This document shows, piece by piece, positions 16,767 through 25,565 of a stretch of DNA of 64,000 nt. The stretch is from assembly GCF_019602855.1 (NCBI RefSeq), contig NZ_CP080766.1, forward strand, positions 1,054,001-1,118,000, read 5' to 3'. The stretch comes from Cupriavidus pinatubonensis (GTDB lineage Bacteria > Pseudomonadota > Gammaproteobacteria > Burkholderiales > Burkholderiaceae). Within the stretch, counting starts at the first letter, position 1. Each line of letters starts with the position of its first letter. The notes beneath the pieces were generated by a model. That model worked only from the letters and a program-made list of their open reading frames with translations, was not told where the DNA came from and ran no database searches. Made by a program: the position numbers and the translations under genes.

Positions 16767-17379
16767 AGTGATGGCAGTGTTGAAAAATTGTCATCGTTGT
16801 GGGCACCGATCTTCCATTGCCAGCGGGTAATCATTTCCACCCATATCGCGTTGCTGGAGATCGTCACGGCATCTTCATCACGATGAGAGCACGGCTCCGC
16901 CAGCCCGAAACGCGGGAGAGCAGCCACGAAGGCGGAAGCCAACTTTGCAATCGGTCTTGCGGAGAAGCGTCTCCCTTGCCAGACATCGGTTGCATCGATC
17001 CCGGCGAAAGACTGACTTATTAATAACTGACGATTGGGGGGCTGGGCGAACGGCGGTCGCCGCGTGGCATCTTGCATGAATTTTCCAGGAGTCCCCATAA
17101 GTGACTTCAGGAGTCACCAGTCCTAAGACGTCATCGAGGGGGAAGGCCCGGAAACGAGTGATCGGCGGATCAGAGGCACTTGGCTTCCGAAACGCTACAA
17201 CTAGCAGTATAGGGGGCCGATGCACACCGTCCTATCTCCCTTACAAATTGGGCGCCGCGCAACTGCTGCCCAGCTAACGCGGACCGGTCGACCGCTTCTG
17301 GCGCTACACTGAATTAGAAGGTCCGATCCGTTCCTGCGGCCGACACCATCTCCCGCCTCCACATCGTACAAGGTCAGCA
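16767..17379. other. Stretch without a supported gene
   Basis: No frame of convincing protein character is seen on either strand. The stretch contains one member of a dispersed 63-65-base repeat (17064-17126), and the promoter of the transglutaminase-like gene must lie toward its right end. Confidence 0.4.
17064..17126. repeat. Dispersed repeat, copy A
   Basis: This segment aligns with 20420-20484. Shared blocks are GTGGCAT, TTGCATGRATTYTCC, CCCCRTARG and CTTCAGGAGTCACC followed by GTCCTAA. Copy A contains a small hairpin, GTGAC-TTCAGGA-GTCAC, at 17101-17117. It could be a short conserved non-coding element, an old insertion end, or the end of a decayed gene; minus-strand translations of both copies share VTPE..YG. 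Confidence 0.6.
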
Positions 17380-18237
17380 ATGAACCGCCTTCGGTACTCG
17401 GTGAACCTGTCCTACGAGATCTTGGATCCCACAGGAGACTTTCTGTTGATTGTCGAAGCTGCGAAGACCGCAAGACAGTCCGTTGTCTCCGAGCGTCTGG
17501 CACTCACGCCACCGGCTCACGCCGCTCGCTACACGGACCCACTCGGCAACCGGCTGCTCAGGATACGTGCGAATAAGGGCCCCTTGGCCATCCGCTATGA
17601 AGCTGTGGTGGACATCGATCATCGTCTGGACGATGGCATGTCGCTAACGGAGGTACCCGTCGCCGAACTCCCCTTCGATGTACTGTCGTACCTGGCGCCG
17701 AGCCGGTATTGCGAATCTGACCGCATGATGGAGTTCGCCATGCGCGAGTTTGGCAGCATGCGCCCCGGCTATTCGCGCGTGTATGCAATTCGGGAGTGGG
17801 TGCGCAACCATGTGCGCTTTCTTTCGCGATCCACCAATGAGCGCACCTCTGCGATCGATACGATTGTCGAGCGCACCGGCGTATGCCGGGATTTCTCCCA
17901 CCTGATGATCGCGATCTGCCGCGCCCTGAGTATTCCCGCCCGTATGTCCAGCAGCGTGGACTATGGCGCGGACCCCACCTTGGGCGCGCCGGACTTTCAT
18001 GCGGTCGTCGAGGTGTTCCTGTCAGGCGGATGGTACCTGCTCGACCCCTCAGGGGTATCCATTCCGACTGGCCTGCTGCGCATCGGCACCGGCCGGGACG
18101 CAGCCGACATTCCGTTTGCTGCCATATTTGGCAAGGTCGAGTCGAAGCGGCCCTTTATCGAGATCCAGCCAATAGCCGACCCGGTTGCCGGGATTGGCCT
18201 GCCGCTCGCAACGACAAGCGCCATCTCCACGTGGTAA
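17380..18237 (+). CDS. Transglutaminase-like domain protein
   Basis: This 285-residue protein has an N-terminal beta-sandwich-like region (residues 1 to about 110) and a transglutaminase-like cysteine-protease domain (about 130-225). The catalytic triad is visible as Cys in TGVCRDFSHL near 168, His in APDFHAVVEVF near 207 and Asp in YLLDPSG near 223. Bacterial members act as proteases or peptide-modifying enzymes; no signal peptide is seen, so the protein is probably cytoplasmic. AAGGTCAGCA precedes the ATG. Neighbours on both sides are short hypotheticals on the other strand, giving no pathway clue. Confidence 0.88.
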   Translation: MNRLRYSVNLSYEILDPTGDFLLIVEAAKTARQSVVSERLALTPPAHAARYTDPLGNRLLRIRANKGPLAIRYEAVVDIDHRLDDGMSLTEVPVAELPFDVLSYLAPSRYCESDRMMEFAMREFGSMRPGYSRVYAIREWVRNHVRFLSRSTNERTSAIDTIVERTGVCRDFSHLMIAICRALSIPARMSSSVDYGADPTLGAPDFHAVVEVFLSGGWYLLDPSGVSIPTGLLRIGTGRDAADIPFAAIFGKVESKRPFIEIQPIADPVAGIGLPLATTSAISTW

Positions 18238-18243
18238 CCAGCA

Positions 18244-18561
18244 TTAGCGCACTTCGCCTGTCATCCCCTCGATTTCCAAGGCGGCGTTCCAATCCTCATA
18301 TGCCGCAATCGGATCCATCGCCTCATCGACGAACGACGCCGCACGTTCCGCGGCAGCCGACCGCCCTAGGAGTACATCTTCCTGACCGCCCTCCTCGGCC
18401 TTCGGCGGCAGCAACATGTCTTCGAGCATCCCGCGTAATTCCGCGGTATCCCATGGCTTGCCAGGCCTCGTTTTTCTGCTCCGATAGTGGCGAACCTCCG
18501 AGTCTTGTTCGGCGGTTAGTGGCAGGCCTCGGAATGTAGCGCCTGTGTCAGGATGGATCAT
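18244..18561 (-). CDS. Conserved hypothetical acidic protein (copy 2)
   Basis: This 105-residue paralogue of the gene at 13189-13506 has the same length, the same TFRGLPLTAEQDSE opening and the same ELRGMLEDMLLPP core. The C-terminal thirds diverge more but keep the pattern AAERAA-FVD--M-PI-AYE. It converges on the transglutaminase-like gene with a 6-base gap and lies downstream of the small basic gene at 18649. The function is unknown. Confidence 0.75.
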   Translation of the reverse strand: MIHPDTGATFRGLPLTAEQDSEVRHYRSRKTRPGKPWDTAELRGMLEDMLLPPKAEEGGQEDVLLGRSAAAERAASFVDEAMDPIAAYEDWNAALEIEGMTGEVR

Positions 18562-18648
18562 GGTGCGCCCCCCTCAACGATCGGCATTCGTTGAATGAAG
18601 AGGTATCGCCCAGCGGCGATATCGCGCCTTGCCTGGCATTTGCCCGGC

Positions 18649-18786
18649 TTACGACTTCCTCTTGGCGAGACCATCGTTCCGAACCCGCGACTGAACTGTG
18701 CTGAACGGGGTTGCCGGTACGGAAAGCTTCTTGGGTTGCTTTGGCTTTTTCGCTTCTCGGTTGCCGCGTAGTTGGCTTTTTGCCAT
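18649..18786 (-). CDS. Small Lys-rich protein (copy 2)
   Basis: This 45-residue basic protein is nearly identical to that at 13617-13754 (REAKKPKQPKKLSVPATPFS). It starts MAKSQLRGN. A GCAGGAGTTCTC sequence lies before the ATG. With the acidic partner at 18244 it forms the second copy of a two-gene cassette. Confidence 0.7.
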   Translation of the reverse strand: MAKSQLRGNREAKKPKQPKKLSVPATPFSTVQSRVRNDGLAKRKS

Positions 18787-19371
18787 GAGAACTCCTGCTG
18801 CATTGCTTGCCGGTTGGCAACCCCAGCATACGCGCTGAAGCTTCGGCAAAGGAATTTTTTCGTCCAACCCATGACTTTGTCGCGACTGAACCCTTCCGCC
18901 TCGCGGCCCGCCGCCAACTCAGTCAGATTCAGGTTATAGCGATGCAACACACTACGGCGGCGTGAATTGGGTACATCGCAAGCAGAGATATCCAAAAGTG
19001 GTATCATCCAATTTCGTCGATACCCATCGACGCCAAATGCGCTGTCCGCAAGACATTATCATTAGAAGAGTATCAGCGGCAGCACGGGCGTACACCCGAA
19101 TCTTTCGCGGCAACAACCGGCCGCAACCTTTTCCGACCCGCGGCACGTCCGCTCCGCAGCCACTGCGCATGTACCAGGCGCGCTCGCTGATGCAAGAACG
19201 GTCAATTTCACACCAGTTTCTCCACCTGCACTAGAGCGCGGGACTCGACACTGATTTTTCCAATGGCAACCGATTGCGGGGACCACGCGCGCACCGCTCC
19301 CACAAGGGAACACCAGACGCCCCCCCCCCGAAACGAGCGCCTTCCGAACAGGCAACAGTTTGAATCACAGC
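18787..19371. other. Stretch without a supported gene
   Basis: No convincing frame or RNA gene is seen. The segment contains a run of ten C at 19320-19329, just before the hypothetical gene at 19372. Its function is unknown, and homopolymer length here is prone to sequencing error. Confidence 0.4.
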
Positions 19372-19635
19372 ATGACCCCGTTCACCGTTTCGGTGTACCC
19401 CATCCAACAAGAGCCCGGCGTATGGTTCGCGAATTACATGATCTCCGAGTACAAAGACGGCGCTGAACGCATCGTCGCCAACGTCTCGATGCGCCATGCC
19501 ACACATCACACCGAAACCAAAGCGCGGCAAGCCGCCCGTCGCGCAGGGGAAAGCGCAGTCGCGCGCATACGGTTGCAACCATCCGCGCATCGGCATACGG
19601 CACTCGCTTCCACGTTGCCGCGTGGCATTCGATAA
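19372..19635 (+). CDS. Conserved hypothetical protein upstream of infA
   Basis: This 87-residue protein begins [20 protein letters not shown], with a beta-strand-rich first half and an Ala/Arg-rich helix ([18 protein letters not shown]). It looks like a small soluble protein of unknown function. It ends 17 bases before the TTG start of infA, so the two are probably co-transcribed. The in-frame start at 19360 is possible, but neither start has a strong ribosome-binding site. Confidence 0.6.
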   Translation: MTPFTVSVYPIQQEPGVWFANYMISEYKDGAERIVANVSMRHATHHTETKARQAARRAGESAVARIRLQPSAHRHTALASTLPRGIR

Positions 19636-19652
19636 AACTTAAAGGAGCATCC

Positions 19653-19874
19653 TTGGCAAAAGAAGAACTGGTGGAGTTTGGCGGAAGGGTCTCCGAAGTC
19701 CTCCCGGATAGCCGTTTTCGCGTCACCCTGGAGAATGGCTTCGAAGTCTGGGCCTATTCGTCCGGGCGGCTTAAGAAGAATCGCATACGAATTCTCGCCG
19801 GAGATCGCGTCACGCTCGAGATGTCGCCATACGATCTGACAAAGGGTCGCATCAACTATCGTCACAAGGTCTGA
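19653..19874 (+). CDS. infA: Translation initiation factor IF-1
   Basis: This 73-residue protein is IF-1, an S1-like OB-fold protein that binds the 30S A site. Conserved segments include [40 protein letters not shown] and the C-terminal GRINYRHK. The start is TTG with AAAGGAG 9 bases upstream. Betaproteobacteria commonly carry an infA in the ribosomal-protein cluster; this isolated copy next to hypotheticals is probably an extra paralogue, which is inferred because no ribosomal operon surrounds it. Confidence 0.93.
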   Translation: MAKEELVEFGGRVSEVLPDSRFRVTLENGFEVWAYSSGRLKKNRIRILAGDRVTLEMSPYDLTKGRINYRHKV

Positions 19875-20112
19875 GCGAACGCTGTTGCCGTATTCCTAAT
19901 CTGAGCTGGCATGGTGCAGAGGTTCCTCCAGACAGACACCATGCGAGCGCGCGGCTTCCCGACGCACCGTCGCTCGCTATCCCGCATCCCCAATACCATC
20001 GCGTTTTTGCAAGCCAATTTCGGGGCTTATGGGACGCTTTGACTTCGTAGCCGAAAGTAAATCGGACACGCCGCTGTCGTGAGCGTATGCTCGGTGATGA
20101 AAGGAGACCAAC

Positions 20113-20382
20113 ATGTCTCAGAACAACAGCATCTACAAAGGCTTCAGGCTATCTGCGAGCGTACGTCGTGCCTCCAGTGGCATCCCCGGTGGCGACTCGG
20201 TTCAGCCGCGCTTCCTCGCTACCGTAACCATCATGCAAGTCTGTTCAGGAATGGGTTCCCGAAGACAGCTGCCACCGTTGCTCCAGCATTTCGCAAACGC
20301 GCCGCACGCTGCGATCACGCTGGCCCTCTCGTCCGCCAGGGACGCGATCGATGGCCTGTCTACCTTCGTCAAGGCGAGGTAA
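20113..20382 (+). CDS. Conserved hypothetical protein (MSQNN family, copy 2)
   Basis: This 89-residue paralogue of 15185-15454 has the same start (MSQNNSIYKGFR) and end (SSARDAIDGLSTFVKAR) and lies on the opposite strand. The ATG is preceded by AAAGGAGACCAAC, similar to the other copy, so the duplicated block includes the leader: both copies share an upstream GCGTATGCTCGGTGATGAAAG-like stretch. The function is unknown. Confidence 0.75.
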   Translation: MSQNNSIYKGFRLSASVRRASSGIPGGDSVQPRFLATVTIMQVCSGMGSRRQLPPLLQHFANAPHAAITLALSSARDAIDGLSTFVKAR

Positions 20383-20419
20383 TCCGTCGGCCATGTCGCG
20401 GGCTTAGATTAAAAGTGTG

Positions 20420-20484
20420 GTGGCATGACATTTTGCATGGATTCTCCGCGGCCCCGTAGGCGTCTTCAGGAGTCACCGTCCTAA
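20420..20484. repeat. Dispersed repeat, copy B
   Basis: This is the second copy of the repeat at 17064-17126, starting 38 bases after the MSQNN-family copy 2. Conserved blocks are TTGCATGGATTCTCC, CCCCGTAGG and CTTCAGGAGTCACC-GTCCTAA. The hairpin arm of copy A is less perfect here. Confidence 0.6.
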
Positions 20485-20843
20485 CGCCTTGTGACTGTCG
20501 CCGTTGTCTCCCGGCCTGGCGAGGCGTCACGCCCCCCCTATGCCGGGAGTCTTGACAAGCCGTACCAGTCTGCGGTTGACGTTTCGTGTACCTCGCGATG
20601 GAAGGGGACAAGGCGGGACAGAGACCGCTGGCGGTCGGATGGCGCAGACGCCGAAGTCCCGGACAGCAAGTGGGACGAATTGCGTCATGACGAGATTGCA
20701 CCGGATAGAGGAGATGATTTTTGTCGTGAGACTACACCAGCATGTCTCGGGACGGTGCCACGCCGTCAAAGGATTAACACAATCCGTTTCTCAGCGGCGG
20801 GCCGGATCGCGCGTTGTGTGCCACGCCTTGCGGCGCTGAGGAT
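20485..20843. other. Stretch without a supported gene
   Basis: Overlapping frames on both strands are short and low in protein character. Nothing is called here. Confidence 0.35.
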
Positions 20844-21089
20844 ATGTCCCGAAAAACGATCGCACCCCTACCGAGCGGCCACTACTGGGCCACGCCCCAC
20901 GCGCCCTTTGCGCTGGACGGTCCGAACGGCCACGACGAAGTGTTTCCTGGCGCCCACTGCGTCAGCGACGGCAAATGGGTCACCTTCTATAAGAACGGGG
21001 AAGAGGTATGGGCGTGCAATGCCATGTATGCTGCCGCCCATTTCGACGTTCCGCCCCTTTCCAGTGCCTGCGCGTCGACGGCCGACTGA
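20844..21089 (+). CDS. Hypothetical small protein
   Basis: This 81-residue frame starts MSRKTIAPLPSGHYWATPHA and contains the protein-like segment SDGKWVTFYKNGEEVWACNA. A GAGG sits very close to the ATG, and an in-frame ATG at 20814 is an alternative. No family is recognised. The composition is more protein-like than the competing frames. Confidence 0.45.
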   Translation: MSRKTIAPLPSGHYWATPHAPFALDGPNGHDEVFPGAHCVSDGKWVTFYKNGEEVWACNAMYAAAHFDVPPLSSACASTAD

Positions 21090-21191
21090 GGGGCGCACGA
21101 CTCCGACCGGCAGGGATACCCGCCGCATCTGACATAAGCGCCGCCCAACAGCAATTGCGCGATAGCAATTTCTTTCTGATCGGGTGTGTGG

Positions 21192-21556
21192 TGGATGGCT
21201 TGCCATCGACGCTGCCCCATGTGAAAGTGGAAAGCTGAAGCCGCTTGCCGTCACCAGTGCGAAGCGCATTTCCGTCTTGCCCGGACGTTCCGACGGTCGC
21301 GGAGTCGGGATTGACCGGTTTCGAGATGGTTTCCTGGTATGGCTTGTAGGGGCCGGCGAGAATGCCCGCAGAACTGACTCAACGTATTAGGAATGAAGTC
21401 GCGAAGGCGTTGGCTTCGGAAAAAGCCATCAAGGTATTGGGCGATTATGGATTCAGCTCCACCGCTTCCGAGCCGGCGGACTTCACCACATACATCAAGC
21501 AGGAGAAGGCCAGATTCAGCACCCTGATCAGGGAGGCAAATATCACGCTCGACTGA
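21192..21556 (+). pseudogene. TctC/Bug-family substrate-binding protein, C-terminal remnant
   Basis: The segment translates in shifting frames to LPSTLPHVK, KLKPLAVTSAKRISVLP, and then in one frame to PAELTQRIRNEVAKALASEK and EPADFTTYIKQEKARFSTLI. This is the C-terminal third of a Bug/TctC periplasmic receptor of tripartite tricarboxylate transporters. At least two frameshifts and loss of the N-terminal two thirds make it non-functional. Pieces of tctB and an intact tctA lie 4.3 kb downstream. Confidence 0.85.
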
Positions 21557-21576
21557 GCGGCACTTGGAGGGCCACG

Positions 21577-21948
21577 ATGAGCACATTTACCGCACGCGAC
21601 CGAGCCAGCGCGGTGGAACGCATCCATGGTCGCGCTGCCGGCACGCTTGAGTTGGACTACGAGAACGCTTGGCAGGATGCGGTTGAGCTTGAGCAACTCG
21701 GCCGACAATTCGGTGTCGACGTCCAGTACCGCGCCGTCGAGCATGTCTCCGTGGCATCCCCCGAAGCATTGGTGCGCGGCCTGCGCATGGAAAAGGCCAC
21801 ATTCAGGCAGCGCTACCTCTACTGCAGGTTTGACATGGCCGCGCTGTCTGAGGATACGCTGCGCGATCTGGAAGATCTTGCCATTGAACACGGCGACTAC
21901 CTCATGCCCGCTAACCTCTTTACGGAGGCAACGCTGACTTGGATGTGA
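21577..21948 (+). CDS. Conserved hypothetical protein
   Basis: This 123-residue acidic protein begins MSTFTARDRASAVERIHGRA. CTTGGAGGG precedes the ATG. It appears mostly helical with no membrane segment. It starts 20 bases after the tctC remnant, so that decayed receptor may have supplied a promoter in the past. The function is not recognised. Confidence 0.6.
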   Translation: MSTFTARDRASAVERIHGRAAGTLELDYENAWQDAVELEQLGRQFGVDVQYRAVEHVSVASPEALVRGLRMEKATFRQRYLYCRFDMAALSEDTLRDLEDLAIEHGDYLMPANLFTEATLTWM

Positions 21949-22318
21949 GCGGCCAGTGGCGCTTGAGGATGAGCTGACACGGATACTACATTTTCCTAAC
22001 GGATCAATACCTTTCAGCGGCGCATATGTCGCATAAGGCATATCTCGATCGAAGGCCGCGTTTTGAGGCTCGGCTGGAATTCGTGAAATTTTCGCCAAAT
22101 ATGGAGGACGCTGCCCCTCCCGAACGGCACAGGCGAGCGCCCAACGCCATCGCCCGCGACAAGAGAAAACGGAGGTCAGAGACGAATCTTCCTTGTCCCG
22201 CCTGCACGTCCCATGTACCGTGGAAGCGAGCTTTTTAGCAGGTACCACAAGGCGCGTCCGCATCCGGTATCCGTGCAGGCGGCCGCGCGCCCGCGAAGGC
22301 CCGCAAACAGGAGCTGCC
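21949..22318. other. Stretch without a supported gene
   Basis: No frame with family features is seen. A 70-codon frame at 22026-22238 has mixed composition and no clear ribosome-binding site, so it is not called. The ribosome-binding site AGGAGCTGCC of the next gene is at the right end. Confidence 0.35.
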
Positions 22319-22711
22319 ATGATCGAAATCCTGGAAGGCTTCCCCGGCAACGTCGTCGCGGTGCGTGCGTCCGGCGAAGTCACACGAGATGATTACGAGC
22401 GGGTTCTGATTCCTGCCGTGGACGCCGCGATGAAGGGGCACGACAAGATTCGCGTCTACTATGAGCTCGGGCCCGGTTTCACGCGGATGTCCGCGGGTGC
22501 GGCATGGGATGACCTGAAACTTGGGGTTGCCCATTACTGGCATTGGGAAGCCGTAGCCGTGGTGACGGATCATGACTGGATCCGCCGCGCTATCGATGTC
22601 TTCCGCTTCGTGGTGCCGGCCCACGTCAGAACTTTCCCGGACGATCAGGCGGCCGAGGCGCGGGACTGGATCGTGAGCGCTCTCGACAAGCCCACGACTC
22701 GCCCGAGCTGA
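22319..22711 (+). CDS. SpoIIAA/STAS-like protein
   Basis: This 130-residue protein matches the SpoIIAA-like (pfam11964) family: MIEILEGFPGNVVAVRASGE, then TRDDYERVLIPAVD, KIRVYYELGPGF and a C-terminal AEARDWIVSAL. The family adopts a STAS-like fold of unknown role. It lacks the phospho-acceptor context of sporulation anti-anti-sigma factors. AGGAG lies 6 bases before the ATG at 22319, which was chosen over an in-frame start at 22193. Confidence 0.82.
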   Translation: MIEILEGFPGNVVAVRASGEVTRDDYERVLIPAVDAAMKGHDKIRVYYELGPGFTRMSAGAAWDDLKLGVAHYWHWEAVAVVTDHDWIRRAIDVFRFVVPAHVRTFPDDQAAEARDWIVSALDKPTTRPS

Positions 22712-22833
22712 CCAGGCCGCGACGGCAAATCAGGCCGCACTGGCGCGCCGAGGCGTATGAAGGACTGACACTGGGCGATTATGCTAAGCGATGGGTGTCC
22801 ACAGGTCTGGATCTAGCAGTAAAGAGGGGCAAC

Positions 22834-23283
22834 GTGTCAGAAGATCTCAATCAGGAGAAGCTGCGCCAGCTCGCTGCCACCGTAGCCACCCAGATCGCCG
22901 AAGAGGACCGGTCCGCTGTCCTCGCATTAATGCGTCAGCTCTTAGTGATCCGCGACAGCGCACTGCCCCGGTATGAACAGGCGCGCGCGGCTTACCGAGC
23001 GACTGCGCAAAGTGGCGGAGCCTGGGCTCTCGCGAAGATGGCGGCTGGGGCTCTCAAGGAATACGCCTGGGACAGCCGTAGCACGTCCACTCGGCTTGGG
23101 CTTTCAGGTCTCGCCATCGTCGCGGCCGCGTTCGCCCGTCGAGGCTTAGGAATTGCGGCGGTGGGGGCGTTATTTGGCGTCCCCCTCTGGATCGTGTTCG
23201 GCGCCGGCGGCCAGTTCCCTGACCTACTGATTGAGGAACTCTCTAAGATGGAAAAGCCAAACGGCAGGGACGACGCGCAATAA
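22834..23283 (+). CDS. Hypothetical protein with C-terminal membrane helices
   Basis: This 149-residue frame starts at a GTG preceded by GAGGGGCAAC; another in-frame GTG at 22795 lacks a good site. The N-terminal half is charged and helical (SEDLNQEKLRQLAATVATQI). Residues about 85-130 form one or two hydrophobic helices (LSGLAIVAAAFARR, GIAAVGALFGVPLWIVFGAG). No family is recognised. Confidence 0.5.
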   Translation: MSEDLNQEKLRQLAATVATQIAEEDRSAVLALMRQLLVIRDSALPRYEQARAAYRATAQSGGAWALAKMAAGALKEYAWDSRSTSTRLGLSGLAIVAAAFARRGLGIAAVGALFGVPLWIVFGAGGQFPDLLIEELSKMEKPNGRDDAQ

Positions 23284-23602
23284 ACAATATCCTGCATATC
23301 GCTGCCCTGGTTCTTATCAGTACCGCTGTCGAGATTCACGTAACTCTGAACTTTGTTCGCTCAACTCTGAACTCTAGCGGCGCACGTACGTACCGGTCGT
23401 GGTGGGCGAGCCGGTTCGGTAACGTTCCGGACGGGCTGCAGCCACTCGAGGTCGCGGAGAGGACGACCATGTAGCAGTCTTGCTCGCGCGGTTGTCGAAC
23501 GGCTGAGCTTGGACTCCCGATCCTGACCCTGAGCCTGCGGAAAGGTGGCAGCGGTCAGGCTTCAATGAAGGAAAGCGAGGGGGGGCTATAGAGAACGTGA
23601 AA
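23284..23602. other. Stretch without a supported gene
   Basis: No supported gene is seen. A short direct repeat, AACTCTGAACT, occurs twice at about 23341-23377, which could be a vestige of an element end, but no inverted partner was found. Confidence 0.35.
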
Positions 23603-23959
23603 TTATGGCTCCCAGCCGTATTTTCGCATAGCGATCTCCCGTAGATGCTGAAAGTGGATGGAGTCGCGCCGCCGGCCCCTGGCATTGGCCGCGATGGCAC
23701 GACGCAGGAGAAACTCAACGCTTGCGTGGACGATCGGGGCGTGGGGATCGCCTTCGTATTCCTCTAGCATCGCGGCGAGGTAGAGCATCGCCAGCGCCTG
23801 TGGCGCGAGTTCGCCTCGGGCCTGAACGCTGAGGCACATCAGCCGGTGGTGGATCTCGTCTGTGATCCGGAGAGCATAGTATTTCCAGAGGAGGTCTGCT
23901 GCTTTCGCGCTTCGACGGTAGATGACATACGCGCGAAGGTAGTCAACCAACCTGCCCAT
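23603..23959 (-). CDS. Hypothetical helical protein
   Basis: This 118-residue frame begins MGRLVDYLRAYVIYRRSAKA and is rich in Leu, Ala and Tyr in an all-helical pattern. It includes LAMLYLAAMLEEYEGD and FLLRRAIAANARGRRR. Its composition is protein-like over the whole length. No motif or family is recognised, and no ribosome-binding site is obvious. Confidence 0.45.
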   Translation of the reverse strand: MGRLVDYLRAYVIYRRSAKAADLLWKYYALRITDEIHHRLMCLSVQARGELAPQALAMLYLAAMLEEYEGDPHAPIVHASVEFLLRRAIAANARGRRRDSIHFQHLREIAMRKYGWEP

Positions 23960-24516
23960 ATCGTCCCCGCCGCGAATTGTGAGCGAAATTTATCTGGTAA
24001 CACCCGGCAGCGGGGAGAGGCGCAAGGTGGAGATCTGTGGGTTTCCGAACAGGATTCTGGCGTGAGCCAGGTATCGCAGGGCATCGATGGATTCACTCAG
24101 ATCATCCTTCCTATGTTGTCCTTGCCGGTTAGTCGGCGCCCGTTTTTTGCGCGGTCTCCCGGCCTTGCAGCAACACGGCTTGAGGGAAATTGCGAATCTC
24201 AGCTGTGGCGCGGAATAACGCGCACTGCAAGCGCGTGATCGGTCTGCTCCGGCGAGATCGTGCTGGCCGTGGCGATCACCGAGCTGGGCAGCGGCTCTGA
24301 CACGAAGGCCTGCCGCCAATGCCGTCAGCCCACCACTGGTCCTGGCGCGGGAGGCAGCCTTCTCCAGGAGGCGCGCGCTGTGGCGCGGAACTGCTCGTGA
24401 TCCTACCGGCTCGAAACGTGCCGGAATCGAAATCGCAATCAATGCTGCCCCTACGGTAAAGCGTGTCGCGCAAGAACTCGGGGGGATGTGCCCGTATCTG
24501 GCACCGGTGGGGCTAT

Positions 24517-24606
24517 CCGACCCGGAAAACCCCCACACTCGGCCCCGCATTGACCGTCCGCCGCAGCCACGAGGGCATTTCTCCCTGCCCGTCACTAAGG
24601 CACGTG
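24517..24606 (-). pseudogene. H-NS-like C-terminal fragment (copy 1)
   Basis: The minus strand encodes SDGQGEMPSWLRRTVNAGPS followed by VGVFRVG and a stop. This resembles the DNA-binding tail of H-NS-type proteins (W-G-G--P-WL pattern), although the key Trp is lost. A closely similar tail lies at 32047-32166. No intact N-terminal oligomerisation domain is attached; the 23960-24516 stretch holds only low-quality frames. Confidence 0.5.
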
Positions 24607-24677
24607 CCTTTGCGCGTCCGAATGTGCGCGCAGCGACCAGGATCGAGCCGATCTGATCGTCGCGACGCAAGTTGAGT

Positions 24678-24703
24678 AAAACTCCGCAATGCGGAGCTTT
24701 TTA
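24678..24703. terminator. Rho-independent terminator-like hairpin
   Basis: CTCCGC-AAT-GCGGAG followed by CTTTTTA on the plus strand, with AAAA on the other side, forms a compact stem with T-runs on both strands. No intact gene ends directly before it on the plus strand, so it may be a leftover of a lost gene or a bidirectional barrier. Confidence 0.6.
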
Positions 24704-24804
24704 CAGGCGCGATTGTCGCCTCCAGTGAAATAAGGACGGCCCTGGCCTCACAAGAGGAGTAGAGTGGGGCATGGAAAGCAAACCGCAAAAGCCCAGAGCA
24801 AGTC

Positions 24805-25089
24805 ATGGATACTTACCCGAGTGCCACTTACAAGGGGTATGACCTTTACCCTCTGGTGTACAGGGATACTGTGGAGCGTGCTTGGCGCGAGCCTAGGCCT
24901 GACCGGTCCTTCAAGGCCGCAGTGGTGATCTGCCGTGAAGGCGGACGTCCCGAAGGCGAGCAGGCACGCACCTTTCGTCTCAACGCAACGCCCTGGGACA
25001 ATGTGGGCGAAGCACGGCGCGCCGTGCTTCGCTACGCCGAGGACATCATCAACGGACTGGTCGCGGGCGAATCCGTGGTTTTGCTCTAG
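24805..25089 (+). CDS. Conserved hypothetical protein (DUF6566-like)
   Basis: This 94-residue protein begins MDTYPSATYKGYDLYPLVYR, with a beta-rich first half and a C-terminal helix (GEARRAVLRYAEDIINGLV). The pattern is like small Burkholderiales proteins of the DUF6566 type, but the family name is tentative. It is followed 56 bases later by another short gene on the same strand, probably co-transcribed. Confidence 0.6.
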   Translation: MDTYPSATYKGYDLYPLVYRDTVERAWREPRPDRSFKAAVVICREGGRPEGEQARTFRLNATPWDNVGEARRAVLRYAEDIINGLVAGESVVLL

Positions 25090-25145
25090 CACCATATGCT
25101 CGTATCCGGGCGGACCATCATCTGTAGCTTGCTAGGGGTTCAGGC

Positions 25146-25520
25146 ATGAGCAGCGTCGACGCGTCATCCAGTTTCCTGTGCACGCTGCCCGGCGTAGACA
25201 AGGGGATTGCCTACCATGTTGCCGTCCTCTTTGTCGATGCGGCCCACCCGAAGGGCGTCAGGTTCACCAGCTTTGTCGGCGGCGGCAGGCGTTCATTCGA
25301 GGTACTGACCGAGGTAGCTTCGCTTCAGGGTGCGATTGCCTCAAGCTGTGAGGGACTGTGTCGCCTTGCGATCGGGCAGGCGATCCGGGACCACCTCTAC
25401 GAGAAAACCAGAGAAGGCGACTATTTGCTGGATCCGGATGCCGCACCCTGGGAGGGCGAACTCAGACCGGTCGGAGTGGGAGCCACGCCACGCCGACCAC
25501 GACAGCACTTCCCAGGCTGA
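25146..25520 (+). CDS. Conserved hypothetical protein
   Basis: This 124-residue protein begins MSSVDASSSFLCTLPGVDKG. The middle (SFEVLTEVASLQGAIASSCE) appears helical and the end is Pro/Arg-rich. It lacks membrane or signal segments. The last 20 residues may be altered, because an IS630 remnant starts 45 bases downstream. The function is unknown. Confidence 0.5.
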   Translation: MSSVDASSSFLCTLPGVDKGIAYHVAVLFVDAAHPKGVRFTSFVGGGRRSFEVLTEVASLQGAIASSCEGLCRLAIGQAIRDHLYEKTREGDYLLDPDAAPWEGELRPVGVGATPRRPRQHFPG

Positions 25521-25565
25521 GTCCATGCTCTGCCGTAGCTATTGCGGCACGGCGTGGAGAGGGCG

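Noticed and set aside
22026-22238. A 70-codon plus-strand frame
   Set aside because: There is no ribosome-binding site, no motif and mixed composition; the downstream SpoIIAA-like gene has its own start at 22319.
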